Counted from the first letter of the stretch, positions 16,878 to 26,009 are shown. The stretch is 62,503 nt of DNA from CAZUVM01 sp964623885 (GCA_964623885.1 CAZUVM010000224.1:1-62503); one strand, 5' to 3'. Translations and numbers: made by a program. The notes: a model not told the origin generated them from the letters alone.

Positions 16878-18632
16878 ATGGCTATTACAGGCGCAGATGT
16901 TTTGGTCGAAACACTTATCGATTGGGGCGTGGAAATCATTTTCGGACTTCCAGGCGATGGCATTGACGGGATCATGGAATCGCTTCGTACCCGTTGTGAT
17001 AAAATCCGCTTTCTCCAGGTTCGCCATGAAGAATCGGCGGCGTTTATGGCATGCGCCTACGCGAAATACACCGGCAGGCTTGGAGTCTGTCTGGCCACAT
17101 CCGGGCCAGGGGGCATTCACCTGCTCAACGGTCTTTACGATGCCAAGATGGACGGGCAACCCGTGCTGGCGATCACGGGCCATCATTTCCATGACCTTAT
17201 AGAGACGCACGCCCAGCAGGACGTGGATCTGGATCGGGTTTATATGGACGTCGCGGTTTACAACGCCCGCGTGATGGGACCGGATCACGTGTCCAATGTT
17301 ACGAACCTGGCCTGCCGCACCGCGTTGAGCCGCCGTGGAGTTGCCCACATTACTTTCCCTATCGATTTCCAGTCGATGCCAGTAAAGAAAGCCCATCGTT
17401 CCGAGCGGAACATCCAGGGTCACAACGTGCAGACGCTCGCCCGCCGCGCCGCGCTGCCCGATGAACAGGATCTTGGGCGCGCAGCGGAAGTGCTGAACGC
17501 AGGGCAAAAAATTGCCATACTTGCGGGGGCGGGAGCGCTGGATGCCGGTGATGAAGTGATCGCCGCATCCGAAAAGCTCGGAGCGCCCGTAATCAAACCG
17601 TTGCTGGGAAAGGCGGTCGTGCCGGATGATGATCCGCACACTACCGGGGGCATTGGTTTGCTGGGTACGAAGCCGTCTCAAGAGGCACTCGAGGAATGCG
17701 ACACCCTGTTCATGATCGGCACCTCTTTTCCTTATATGGAATTCCTGCCCAAGCCGGGCAAGGCGCGGGGAGTTCAGGTCGATTTGGATCCTGCCCGCAT
17801 TGGATTGCGTTATCCGGCGGAAGTCGGGTTGGTTGGCGATAGCAAACGGACGCTCCAAAAGCTTCTGCCGCTGCTCAACTATAAAGAGGACCGGTCATTC
17901 CTCACCCAGGCACAGAAGGGAATGAAAGAATGGTGGCAGGTGATGCAGGAAAGAGGTTCGCGCGAGGACAAACCCATGAAACCGCAAGTCGTGGCTTGGG
18001 AGTTGGGCAAGCGACTGCGTGACGACGCCATCGTTTCGTGCGACAGCGGCACCATCGCCACGTGGTGGGCGCGGCAGATTAAGGCCAGACGCGGGCAGAA
18101 ATATTCACTTTCAGGAACACTGGCAACGATGGCCAATGGGCTGCCGTATACGATTGCAGCTCAAGTCGCCTATCCGGACCGGCAATGCGTTGCCTTCGTG
18201 GGAGACGGTGGCCTTTCGATGCTGATGGCGGAGTTCGCCACCGCGGTTAAGTACAAACTGCCGATCAAGGTCATCGTCATTAAAAACAACGTCCTGGGGA
18301 TGATTCGTTGGGAACAAATGGTCCTTTTGGGCAACCCGGAATATGAGGTGGAATTGCAGCCAATTGACTTCGCTATGGTGGCTCGGGCGTGCGGAGGCAC
18401 TGGATTGACGGTGAGCGAACCGGCAGCTTGCGGCGATATCCTGGACCAGGCTTTGAACGCGCCGGGGCCGGTCCTGGTGGAAGCAGTGGTTGATCCTTTT
18501 GAACCGCCCATGCCGGGTAAGATTAAGCCCAAGCAGGCCTTGCGCTTTGCCGAATCTTTAGCGCGCGGTGAACCTAAGCGCATGCGCATTGCAACCACTG
18601 TTCTTGAGGATAGGGTCAAGGAGTTGGTCTGA
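16878..18632 (+). CDS. PoxB-like ThDP-dependent enzyme (pyruvate oxidase / pyruvate:quinone dehydrogenase family)
   Basis: 584 residues, close to E. coli PoxB (572). The N-terminal PYR domain has the catalytic Glu in VRHEESAAF (about E51). The middle FAD/DHS-fold domain includes GIGLLGTKPS and FMIGTSFPYMEFLP. The C-terminal PP domain has the ThDP motif GDGGLSMLMAEF...VIKNN. The nearest recognisable family is pyruvate oxidase/PoxB, decarboxylating a 2-oxo acid and passing electrons to a quinone or oxygen; actual substrate unknown. It has a strong Shine-Dalgarno and is first of a four-gene unit. Its stop overlaps the next start as CTGA, so the enolase-superfamily product is probably coupled in expression. 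Confidence 0.85.
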   Translation: MAITGADVLVETLIDWGVEIIFGLPGDGIDGIMESLRTRCDKIRFLQVRHEESAAFMACAYAKYTGRLGVCLATSGPGGIHLLNGLYDAKMDGQPVLAITGHHFHDLIETHAQQDVDLDRVYMDVAVYNARVMGPDHVSNVTNLACRTALSRRGVAHITFPIDFQSMPVKKAHRSERNIQGHNVQTLARRAALPDEQDLGRAAEVLNAGQKIAILAGAGALDAGDEVIAASEKLGAPVIKPLLGKAVVPDDDPHTTGGIGLLGTKPSQEALEECDTLFMIGTSFPYMEFLPKPGKARGVQVDLDPARIGLRYPAEVGLVGDSKRTLQKLLPLLNYKEDRSFLTQAQKGMKEWWQVMQERGSREDKPMKPQVVAWELGKRLRDDAIVSCDSGTIATWWARQIKARRGQKYSLSGTLATMANGLPYTIAAQVAYPDRQCVAFVGDGGLSMLMAEFATAVKYKLPIKVIVIKNNVLGMIRWEQMVLLGNPEYEVELQPIDFAMVARACGGTGLTVSEPAACGDILDQALNAPGPVLVEAVVDPFEPPMPGKIKPKQALRFAESLARGEPKRMRIATTVLEDRVKELV

Positions 18633-19729
18633 GCCACACAAGTGCCAGAGTCGAGCGGCTTGAGATTTCGGCATACCAAATTCCAACCGATGGTCCGGAA
18701 TCGGATGGCACGCTCGAATGGGGGGCGACGTCCTTCGTATTGGCAGAAGCGTACGCGGCAGACATCAAAGGATTGGGGTTCAGTTACGCAAGCAAAAGCA
18801 CCGCCGTGCTTATGCATGAAAAGCTCATCGAAACCGTGGTCGGCAGTGATGCGTTCGATATCCAAGGCATATGGGAACGCATGGTGGTCTGCCTGCGCAA
18901 TCTGGGGAGGCCGGGGATTTCCTCCATGGCGGTGGCGGCGGTAGATATTGCGCTGTGGGATCTGAAAGCACGGTTGCTTGGGCTGCCGTTGAGCAAGTTG
19001 CTAGGTCAGGTCCGTTCATCGATCCCGGCCTACGGCAGCGGAGGATTCACTTCCTACTCGGTGGATCGGTTACAGCAGCAGCTGCGCGGCTGGAAGGACC
19101 AAGGTTTGAAAAGTGTTAAGATGAAAATCGGTCGTGAACCGCAGAAGGACGAGGCTCGAGTGCGAGCGGCTCGCGAGGCTATTGGTGAAAGCGCCGAATT
19201 GTTCGTGGATGCCAACGGCGCCCATTCCTGCAAGCAGGCGCTCGAAATGGCCAAAGCGTTCGCCCAACACGATGTGAAATGGTTCGAGGAACCAGTGAGT
19301 TCCGATGACCTGTCCGGTTTGCATCTCATTCGCGAGCGCGCGCCGGCATCGATGGTGATTGCAGCCGGCGAATACGGTTACGACTGCGGTTACTTTCGCC
19401 GCATGCTCGAAGCCGGCGCGGTGGATGTGCTTCAGGCGGATGCGACACGTTGCGCCGGAATAACCGGTTTCATGCAGGTCGGCGCGCTTTGCGAGGCATT
19501 CATGACGCCCTTATCCGCCCACACCGCTCCTTCGATCCATCAACATCCATGCTGCGCTTTGGGTCGGGCCTGCAACGTGGAATATTTCTACGACCATTAT
19601 CGCATCGAACAAATGCTCTTCGATGGCGCTGCGGTGCCGGTGAAGGGGGAACTTAAGCCCGACCTTTCACGGCCGGGCCTGGGTTTGGAATTCAAACGCA
19701 AGGACGCCGAAAAATATGCGCTCAAATAA
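18629..19729 (+). CDS. Mandelate racemase/muconate lactonizing-type enolase-superfamily enzyme, apparent CTG start
   Basis: 366 residues if started at CTG 18629. Motifs in order: VKMKIG (K-x-K base), LFVDANGAH (metal Asp), WFEEPVSSDD (metal Glu), GEYGYD (third metal Glu), LQADATRCAGITGF (Asp partner) and SAHTAPSIHQH (catalytic His). This is the MR-subgroup set, so it likely abstracts a proton alpha to a carboxylate, for example as a sugar-acid dehydratase. Homology reaches upstream to VERLEISAYQIPTDGPE, but the frame has no ATG, GTG or TTG there. The CTG overlaps the upstream TGA, and AAGGAG (18618-18623) sits exactly 5 nt before it. A start at TTG 18740 would remove the conserved N-terminus. 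Confidence 0.83.
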   Translation: MSHTSARVERLEISAYQIPTDGPESDGTLEWGATSFVLAEAYAADIKGLGFSYASKSTAVLMHEKLIETVVGSDAFDIQGIWERMVVCLRNLGRPGISSMAVAAVDIALWDLKARLLGLPLSKLLGQVRSSIPAYGSGGFTSYSVDRLQQQLRGWKDQGLKSVKMKIGREPQKDEARVRAAREAIGESAELFVDANGAHSCKQALEMAKAFAQHDVKWFEEPVSSDDLSGLHLIRERAPASMVIAAGEYGYDCGYFRRMLEAGAVDVLQADATRCAGITGFMQVGALCEAFMTPLSAHTAPSIHQHPCCALGRACNVEYFYDHYRIEQMLFDGAAVPVKGELKPDLSRPGLGLEFKRKDAEKYALK

Positions 19730-20747
19730 ATCCGAGGTAGTAGTCATTACGGGCGCGTCAGCAGGAGTTGGCCGAGCGACCGTGCAGGCTTTTGCCGAAC
19801 ACGGAGCCAGCATCGGGCTGGTGGCACGCGGCATCAGAGGACTGGAAGGGGCCAGGCGGGATGCCGAGCAACTCGGAGGCCAGGCGCTTGTCATCCCGAC
19901 CGATGTCGCGCACGCGGATCAGGTTGAAGCGGCTGCCAGACAAGTTGAGGAGCAGTTCGGGCCCATTGATGTCTGGATTAACAACGCGATGGCGTCGGTG
20001 TTTTCGACTTTCAAGGAAATGACGCCGGAAGAATTCCGCCGCGTGACGGAGGTGACTTACCTGGGAACAGTGTATGGAACCCTGGCCGCGCTCAAACGCA
20101 TGCTCCCCCGCGATCGGGGAACGATCGTTCAAGTGGGTTCGGCGCTGGCCTACCGGAGCATTCCCCTGCAGTCGGCTTATTGCGGAGCCAAGCACGCAAT
20201 CCGGGGTTTCACCAATTCGCTGCGCTCGGAATTGCTCCACGACAAAAGCAGCGTGCATATAACGATGGTGCACCTGCCGGCGGTAAACACGCCGCAGTTC
20301 TCGTGGGTCAAAAGCCGGCTGCCGCACAAGGCGCAGCCCGTTCCGCCGATCTACCAACCTGAGGTGCCTGCAAAAGCGATTTACTGGGCGGCCCATCATC
20401 GCCGGCGTGAGCTGTTCGTGGGCTTCCCAACCGTCAAAGCGATTGAAGGGAACAAGGTGATTCCCGGAATGCTGGATCGCTATTTGGCGCGGACGGGCTA
20501 TGCCGGCCAACAGACGGATGAACCCAGGGAGCCGGATCAGCCTGATAACCTGTGGGAACCGGTTGACGGCGAGCACGGCCAGGACCATGGCGCGCATGGC
20601 TCCTTTGACGACTGCGCGCGGAGTTCCAGTCCTGAATTGTGGGCGGCAGAGAATCGAGAATGGCTCGGGACGCTTGCCGCCGGCCTGGCCGGCTTTGGGC
20701 TGGGATTCGCGCTGCCTGCATTATGGCGAAGCGAAACTGAAGAATAA
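19716..20747 (+). CDS. Short-chain dehydrogenase/reductase (SDR) with C-terminal hydrophobic tail
   Basis: 343 residues, overlapping the previous gene by 14 nt. Rossmann motif TGASAGVGRA (about 12-21), NNAM in place of NNAG, a Ser in QVGSAL, and the catalytic pair in SAYCGAKHA (Tyr and Lys). The C-terminus adds an extension with a hydrophobic segment (LGTLAAGLAGFGLGFALPAL) that may tether it to the membrane. It should use NAD(P)H to interconvert an alcohol and a carbonyl. Context suggests it handles an intermediate of the ThDP/enolase-superfamily route. It resembles the longer SDRs that pair with membrane processes; the substrate is unknown. Confidence 0.85.
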   Translation: MRSNKSEVVVITGASAGVGRATVQAFAEHGASIGLVARGIRGLEGARRDAEQLGGQALVIPTDVAHADQVEAAARQVEEQFGPIDVWINNAMASVFSTFKEMTPEEFRRVTEVTYLGTVYGTLAALKRMLPRDRGTIVQVGSALAYRSIPLQSAYCGAKHAIRGFTNSLRSELLHDKSSVHITMVHLPAVNTPQFSWVKSRLPHKAQPVPPIYQPEVPAKAIYWAAHHRRRELFVGFPTVKAIEGNKVIPGMLDRYLARTGYAGQQTDEPREPDQPDNLWEPVDGEHGQDHGAHGSFDDCARSSSPELWAAENREWLGTLAAGLAGFGLGFALPALWRSETEE

Positions 20748-20751
20748 CCAT

Positions 20752-23700
20752 ATGATAACCGCGACTGAAACCAAACGACCGCAGCGGAAGATTAACGCTA
20801 AACCGGAACAAAAGACCGATGTAAACATCGCCGGTCTCGAAAGAGCGCTGAGGAGGAATTTGGAGGGAGAAGTTCGTTTTGATATCGGCAGTCGCGCTCT
20901 TTACGCAACCGACGGCTCCAATTACCGGCAGGTGCCTATCGCCGTAGTAATTCCCAAGAGCGCCGAAGACGTGCTGGCGACCCTGGCCGCTTGCCACAAA
21001 TTCAACGCGCCAGTGCTCTCGCGTGGCGGCGGCACCAGCCTGGCTGGCCAATGTTGCAACGTCGCGGTCCTGATGGATTTCACGAAGTGCATGAACCGGG
21101 TGATCGAAATAGATCCCGAACAGAAACTGGCTCGCGTGCAGCCCGGCTGCGTGCTGGACGAATTGCGCGAAGCGGCCTCGAAATACCAACTTACCTTTGG
21201 CCCTGACCCGGCCACGCATTCGCATTGCGCACTGGGCGGGATGCTCGGGAACAATTCGTGCGGGATCCATTCGTTGCTGGCCGGCAAGTATGGTTTCGGT
21301 ATGCGCACCTCGGACAATACGGCCGAATTAGATATAGCCACCTATGATGGCGAGCGGATGCGGGTGAAAGAGACATCGCCCGTCGACCTGGAGCGGATCA
21401 TTCAAGCGGGCGGCGCGCAAGGAAACATTTATGCGAAGCTCAGAGATTTACCGGATAAATACGCGGAGCAATTGCGGAATCATTATCCGAAACTCCCGCG
21501 CCGGGTTTCCGGCTACAACCTGGACGAACTGTTGCCGGAACATAAATTCAATGTGGCACGCTCGCTGGTTGGTTCAGAAGGTACGCTGGTAACCATTCTC
21601 GAAGCCACTATGCATTTGGTGCCCAAGCCGCGGGCCAACTCGCTCCTGGTCTTGGGCTACGAAGACGTCTATTCCGCCGCGGACCATCTCATGGAGATTC
21701 TTGAATTCCACCCGATCGGCCTGGAGGGCATCGACGAATTGCTGATCGAATGGATGAAGGTGAAACACGTGCGCACCTCAAACCTTAAACTATTGCCGAA
21801 GGGGCATGGTTGGCTGTTCGTTCAATTCGAGGGTGATTCCAAAGAGGATTCCGATAACGTGGCAAAAAAATGCATGGCCCGGCTCCAGAAGGCCACCGCG
21901 CCTCCTGATATGCGGCTCTTTGACGACCCGGAGGAGGAAGAAAGATTATGGAAAGTGCGTGAGGCCGGTCTGAGTTCGACTGCGTGGGTACCGACCGAAC
22001 CTGATAATTGGCCTGGATTTGAGGACTCGGCAGTCCCGGTTCCGAATGTTGGGCCCTACTTGCGCGACCTGAAGAAGCTCATGCAAAAATATGAATACAA
22101 GACCTCGCTCTACGGGCACCTCGGGCAAGGCTGTATTCACTGCCGCATTCCGTTCGACCTTTATACCGCTGAGGGTATCCGGCGGTTTAAATCATTCATG
22201 GATGAAGCCTCCGATTTGGTCGTTCATTACGGCGGCTCGATTTCCGGGGAGCACGGCGATGGTCAGGCGCGCGCGCCATACATCCATAAGATGTTCGGCC
22301 CGGAACTGATGCAGGCGTTTCGCGAGTTCAAGCGAATTTGGGACCCGCATTGGAAGATGAATCCCGGCAAACTGATCGACGCTTACCCGGTCGACGCGAA
22401 CCTGCGCATCGGCACGGATTATAATCCGCCGAACCCAAAAACCCATTTCTCCTACGCCCATGACCATGGCACGTTCGCGCGCGCCGCATTGCGTTGCGTA
22501 GGGGTGGGCAATTGCCGCAAAAAAGACGGCCAGACGATGTGCCCCAGTTACCAGGTCACATTGGAAGAGGAACATTGCACGCGCGGCCGCGCCCGGCTGC
22601 TTTGGGAAATGCTCAACGGAAGGGAAATCAAGGACGGCTGGAAGAGCGATGCGGTAAAGCACTCGCTGGATTTATGCCTTTCCTGCAAAGGGTGCAAAGG
22701 CGAGTGCCCGGTGAATGTCGACATGGCGACCTACAAAGCGGAGTTCCTCTTCCACTATTACGCGGGCCGGCTCCGGCCTCGCCGCGCCTATGCATTCGGC
22801 CTGATTCATGTCTGGTCGCGATTGGCCAGCGCCGCGCCGGCGTTGGTGAACTTCTTCACCCAGACGCCCGGCCTGAGGACGATAGCGAAATTCCTGGCCG
22901 GAATGGCGCCTCAGCGCGAGGTGCCGGCGTTCGCGCCGCAGAGCTTCAAAGCCTGGTTTGCCAAACGCCCGCCACGCAATCTCGACAAACCTCCAGTGCT
23001 GCTCTTTGCGGATACGTTCAACAATTATTTTCATACCGATGTCGCCAAGGCCGCGGTCGAGGTTCTGGAACATGCCGGTTTCAAAGTGGTTGTTCCGGCT
23101 GCAGACATGTGTTGCGGACGCCCGCTCTACGATTACGGCATGTTGAAGATGGCCAAGGCGTGGCTGGAGGACATCCTGGCGAAACTGAAGCCCGCGATTC
23201 AGGCGGGCATCCCGCTGGTCGTGCTCGAGCCCAGTTGTTGCGCCGTTTTCCGCGACGAGCTGACGGAACTTTTTCCGAATGACCCGGACGCGCAGCGCTT
23301 AAGCCAGCAAGCCTGCACGCTGGATGAATTCCTTCGTCACCATGCGCCGCATTATCAAGTGCCCCGTTTGCGCCGGCGCGCCCTGGTCCACGGCCACTGC
23401 CATCATAAAGCCATCATGGGCATTGATTGCGAGCAACAGGTGCTTAAAGCCATGGATTTGGATTTCCACGTGCTCGAATCAGGCTGCTGCGGAATGGCGG
23501 GTTCGTTTGGATTCGAACCCGGGGACACTTACGAGGTATCAGTTAAGTGCGGTGAGCGGGTCCTGCTGCCGGCCGTGCGGGCGGCGAACGACGAGGACCT
23601 CATCATCGCTGATGGGTTTAGCTGCAAAACTCAGATCGAGCAAAGCACAGAACGCCGGGCACTCCATTTGGCGCAGGTGCTCCAGCTAGCCATTCGCCAC

Positions 23701-23865
23701 GGTGAACAAGGCCCCAAAGCTGAGCGACCGGAGAGTTCCTATGTGCGTGAGCGACGGGCGGAATTCCAGGCGGCGAATCGGCGTGCCCTGGTCACGGTTG
23801 CAGGCATCGCCGCCACTGGCCTGCTGGCATGGGGACTGTTACGCGTCAAGGCCTCGCGCCGATAA
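20752..23865 (+). CDS. FAD-binding and (Fe-S)-binding fusion oxidoreductase (GlcD + GlpC/CCG-type)
   Basis: 1037 residues, starting 4 nt after the SDR stop. N-terminal FAD_binding_4 domain (SRGGGTSLAGQCCN, CGIHSLLAGKYGFGMRTSDN), then an FAD-oxidase C domain (YGHLGQGCIHCRI, GGSISGEHGDGQ). Two ferredoxin-type clusters follow: a degenerate C-x-x-x-x-x-C...C set near 581-595 and CLSCKGCKGECP near 641-652. Two CCG motifs (CCGRPLYDYG about 786, GCCGMAGSFG about 911) mark a heterodisulfide-reductase-like domain. A C-terminal hydrophobic segment (TVAGIAATGLLAWGLL) may anchor it. It likely oxidises a D-2-hydroxy acid and sends electrons to the membrane quinone pool, complementing the PoxB-like gene. 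Confidence 0.87.
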   Translation: MITATETKRPQRKINAKPEQKTDVNIAGLERALRRNLEGEVRFDIGSRALYATDGSNYRQVPIAVVIPKSAEDVLATLAACHKFNAPVLSRGGGTSLAGQCCNVAVLMDFTKCMNRVIEIDPEQKLARVQPGCVLDELREAASKYQLTFGPDPATHSHCALGGMLGNNSCGIHSLLAGKYGFGMRTSDNTAELDIATYDGERMRVKETSPVDLERIIQAGGAQGNIYAKLRDLPDKYAEQLRNHYPKLPRRVSGYNLDELLPEHKFNVARSLVGSEGTLVTILEATMHLVPKPRANSLLVLGYEDVYSAADHLMEILEFHPIGLEGIDELLIEWMKVKHVRTSNLKLLPKGHGWLFVQFEGDSKEDSDNVAKKCMARLQKATAPPDMRLFDDPEEEERLWKVREAGLSSTAWVPTEPDNWPGFEDSAVPVPNVGPYLRDLKKLMQKYEYKTSLYGHLGQGCIHCRIPFDLYTAEGIRRFKSFMDEASDLVVHYGGSISGEHGDGQARAPYIHKMFGPELMQAFREFKRIWDPHWKMNPGKLIDAYPVDANLRIGTDYNPPNPKTHFSYAHDHGTFARAALRCVGVGNCRKKDGQTMCPSYQVTLEEEHCTRGRARLLWEMLNGREIKDGWKSDAVKHSLDLCLSCKGCKGECPVNVDMATYKAEFLFHYYAGRLRPRRAYAFGLIHVWSRLASAAPALVNFFTQTPGLRTIAKFLAGMAPQREVPAFAPQSFKAWFAKRPPRNLDKPPVLLFADTFNNYFHTDVAKAAVEVLEHAGFKVVVPAADMCCGRPLYDYGMLKMAKAWLEDILAKLKPAIQAGIPLVVLEPSCCAVFRDELTELFPNDPDAQRLSQQACTLDEFLRHHAPHYQVPRLRRRALVHGHCHHKAIMGIDCEQQVLKAMDLDFHVLESGCCGMAGSFGFEPGDTYEVSVKCGERVLLPAVRAANDEDLIIADGFSCKTQIEQSTERRALHLAQVLQLAIRHGEQGPKAERPESSYVRERRAEFQAANRRALVTVAGIAATGLLAWGLLRVKASRR

Positions 23866-23880
23866 CAACGGCATCAAAAT

Positions 23881-23957
23881 TGGTACGCCCGGCGGGAATC
23901 GAACCCACGACCCTCTGCTTAGAAGGCAGATGCTCTATCCAACTGAGCTACGGGCGC
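23881..23957 (-). tRNA. tRNA-Arg (anticodon UCU)
   Basis: The reverse complement folds as a 77-nt tRNA: acceptor GCGCCCG paired with CGGGCGT, D-arm GCTCAGTTGGATAGAGC, anticodon stem TCTGC/GCAGA around CTTCTAA (anticodon TCT), T-arm with GGTTCGATTCC, and an encoded 3' CCA (TGG at 23881-23883). It lies just downstream of the redox operon on the opposite strand. Confidence 0.95.
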
Positions 23958-24057
23958 AACCAATCGAAGGGGTACTTCGCACGAAACAGAATTGACAGCA
24001 AGTCAGTTCGCGATGGGCGGCAGGGGGCAGTGTCGTATGCTGGGTTGCTGAGCTTGC

Positions 24058-24588
24058 TTAGCGTTCACTAAAGCTAAGCAACTGCTGGCTGCGGGTACCT
24101 TCGAATCCCAGCACGCCTTCGCGGGAGAGGAGCAGGCGTTTCCAATGTAAACCGCCGGAGAAACCGCCGATGCCATGCGCGGCCAGGACACGATGGCAAG
24201 GGATCAAGACAGGAATCGGGTTTGCGCCACAAGCGGCGCCAACGGCGCGGAGGGCTTTCGGCCGGCCAATAGCTTCGGCGACCTGCCCGTAAGTCCAAGT
24301 GCGTGGGATGCGCCGCAGGGCTTGCCAGACGAGCTGTTGAAACTCGGTACCGGCGCGCAAATCGAGCGGAGGAAGATCGTGGAAGGGCTGGCCGGTCAGG
24401 GCGAGGTGCAGAGCGCGCGAAGTGAGTTGATGCCAGCTATCGACACTGCTGCGCGCCGGGACTACGCACGCTCCGGATGAAGGCGGCTCACCAGAATGGC
24501 TGTCTGGAAAAATGAGAGAACAGAGGCCAACATCCGAGTAGCCCGCGAGGAATTCGCCGTCGGGAGTCGGGATCCGCAATAAAACCAT
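24058..24588 (-). CDS. ogt: Methylated-DNA--[protein]-cysteine S-methyltransferase
   Basis: 176 residues. The active-site motif IPCHRVL (Cys131) and the DNA-binding helix TYGQVAEAIGRPKALRAVGAACGANP are both present. It removes O6-alkyl groups from guanine by irreversible transfer to the cysteine. Length fits Ogt-type proteins with a short N-terminal domain. The start at 24588 follows 7 bp after the stop of the NDK gene upstream, so the two are probably cotranscribed. The frame is open further upstream only because it overlaps the NDK gene. Confidence 0.9.
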   Translation of the reverse strand: MVLLRIPTPDGEFLAGYSDVGLCSLIFPDSHSGEPPSSGACVVPARSSVDSWHQLTSRALHLALTGQPFHDLPPLDLRAGTEFQQLVWQALRRIPRTWTYGQVAEAIGRPKALRAVGAACGANPIPVLIPCHRVLAAHGIGGFSGGLHWKRLLLSREGVLGFEGTRSQQLLSFSER

Positions 24589-24595
24589 GCCTGAG

Positions 24596-25768
24596 TCAGG
24601 CCTGGCCGTAGAACTGCTCGACGACCTGGCGGAAATTGTTTTCGGCGACGTTGATGATGCCAATTTCGCGGCGCGCATTGTCCTCGGAATCGCTGGCGTG
24701 GGCCGCGTTGACCATGACGGTCTGACCGAACTCACGGCGGATTGAGCCGGGCGGCGCCTTGGAGGGATCGGTCGGCCCCAGCACATCGCGGATTTTGCGC
24801 ACCGCCTCGACGCCTTCGTACACCAGGGCAATGCACTTCTCCGAGCCCGGTTTATTCGCTTCGCCCATGGGACATTCCGATGGCGAGCGGCCGGACATGA
24901 ACCGGACGATGTTCTCGAACTGGTTGTCGCCAAAGATGGGGCCGAGAATATCGCCGAGCTTGCGTTCCTGCTCGGGGCCGAGTTTCAGGCCGAGATCCTT
25001 TTCGATGGCGGCCTTGGCTTTACCCGCAACCACGTCCTTCAGCTTGGTCCGGAGCACCTCCCGCACGGAGCTGTAAAAATCCATTGCTTGCGCCACGCTC
25101 ATGCGGTGGACTTTCACGCCGACAATAAAAAGGCCGGTGCGGGAGAAGAAATCGATCATGTTGCCCGGGCGGCCGGTCGGGAACCGGAAATTCTCCGGCT
25201 TGATGAGCACGAGCGTTCGCTGGGGCTTTTCGTTCGGCTGGTAAGCAATGACGTTTTCCACCAATCCACCGTCGGCGTCCGAATAATGGGCCCAAATCTT
25301 AAGCTTGGATTTGGCCTCTTCAGCGGTCGGGGAGGCCAAAACGGCGGGTTCGAAGTAGCGGATTTGGCCGTCCTCGTCGACGATCAGGTCACCGTACGTA
25401 TCGCGAATGGTCTCGCCGCCACGGCGGTCGGTGCTGATGTTGCCAATAACCGAGCGGGTCTTGCGGACGGCATCTTCCCCCTGGAAGAGGAGCATCATGA
25501 CCCGGCGCCGTCGGCCGGACTTGGGATCCGGGCCGAGATTCCGCATAATATAATTGTATATATATTCCTGGATGCGGCGGTCCTGGGGATCGTTAGCGGA
25601 GATAGTTTCTTTGGCGTAATCGTTAACCAGCTCGGTGCTGGGAGCGAACATACGGGCACCCACCAGGTCGAGCCCGGTTCGGCTGATCAGCCGGCTGATA
25701 ATCCCGCCGGTGCGGGACTTATGCAGCGAGTAAGGGGTGATGATGACGTAAGCGAGTTGTTGGGGCAT
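24596..25768 (-). CDS. ndk: Tandem double-domain nucleoside diphosphate kinase
   Basis: 390 residues, against about 140 for a normal NDK. Two NDK-like halves are visible. The first (about 1-175) starts YVIITPYSLHKSRTG and includes VRKTRSVIG and GETIRDTYGD, but at the active-site position has DEDGQIRYFEPAVLASP with no His. The second (about 183-390) starts RTLVLIKPENF and ends with VMVNAAHASDSEDNARREI, carrying the phospho-acceptor His357. It should transfer phosphate from ATP to NDPs using only the second half; the first may be structural or regulatory. It sits between the zinc ribbon gene (7 bp upstream) and ogt (7 bp downstream). Confidence 0.85.
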   Translation of the reverse strand: MPQQLAYVIITPYSLHKSRTGGIISRLISRTGLDLVGARMFAPSTELVNDYAKETISANDPQDRRIQEYIYNYIMRNLGPDPKSGRRRRVMMLLFQGEDAVRKTRSVIGNISTDRRGGETIRDTYGDLIVDEDGQIRYFEPAVLASPTAEEAKSKLKIWAHYSDADGGLVENVIAYQPNEKPQRTLVLIKPENFRFPTGRPGNMIDFFSRTGLFIVGVKVHRMSVAQAMDFYSSVREVLRTKLKDVVAGKAKAAIEKDLGLKLGPEQERKLGDILGPIFGDNQFENIVRFMSGRSPSECPMGEANKPGSEKCIALVYEGVEAVRKIRDVLGPTDPSKAPPGSIRREFGQTVMVNAAHASDSEDNARREIGIINVAENNFRQVVEQFYGQA

Positions 25769-25775
25769 AGGTGGC

Positions 25776-26009
25776 TTACTTCGCCGGTTTGACCGGCTCG
25801 GGAGCGGCCGGTTCAGCCGGGGCAGGCGCCGTGCTCGATTTCCCTCCGAGAATTTTAAACATAACCGTGCCGCAAGTGGGGCATTTGCCTTTGATCGCTT
25901 TACGCCCGTTTTTCATCGTCTCCTCGACGCCGTCGATGATTTCCTTTTTGGCCTTGCACTTGACGCAGTATCCTTCGGGCATAGAAAATTTGCTGCCCCG
26001 GCGCTTCAT
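25776..26009 (-). CDS. Small zinc-ribbon protein (DUF5679-like) with Pro/Ala-rich tail
   Basis: 77 residues. Two C-x-x-C pairs (YCVKCKAKKE and GKCPTCGT) about 29 residues apart form a zinc ribbon, with KNGRKAIKGKCPTCGTVMFK closely matching the DUF5679 pattern. The tail (STAPAPAEPAAPEPVKPAK) is low complexity and probably disordered. The start may be 26009 or the internal ATG at 25982. It is the first gene of a likely three-gene unit with ndk and ogt. Function unknown; the fold suggests nucleic-acid or protein binding. Confidence 0.75.
   Translation of the reverse strand: MKRRGSKFSMPEGYCVKCKAKKEIIDGVEETMKNGRKAIKGKCPTCGTVMFKILGGKSSTAPAPAEPAAPEPVKPAK

Noticed and set aside
16848..17858. A 336-codon open frame on the minus strand across the PoxB-like gene
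   Set aside because: It is antisense to a gene with clear ThDP motifs. Its residue content is not protein-like, and it arises from GC-rich codon usage.
19758..20597. A 279-codon minus-strand open frame across the SDR gene
   Set aside because: Shadow of the SDR gene. It has no motif or ribosome-binding site.
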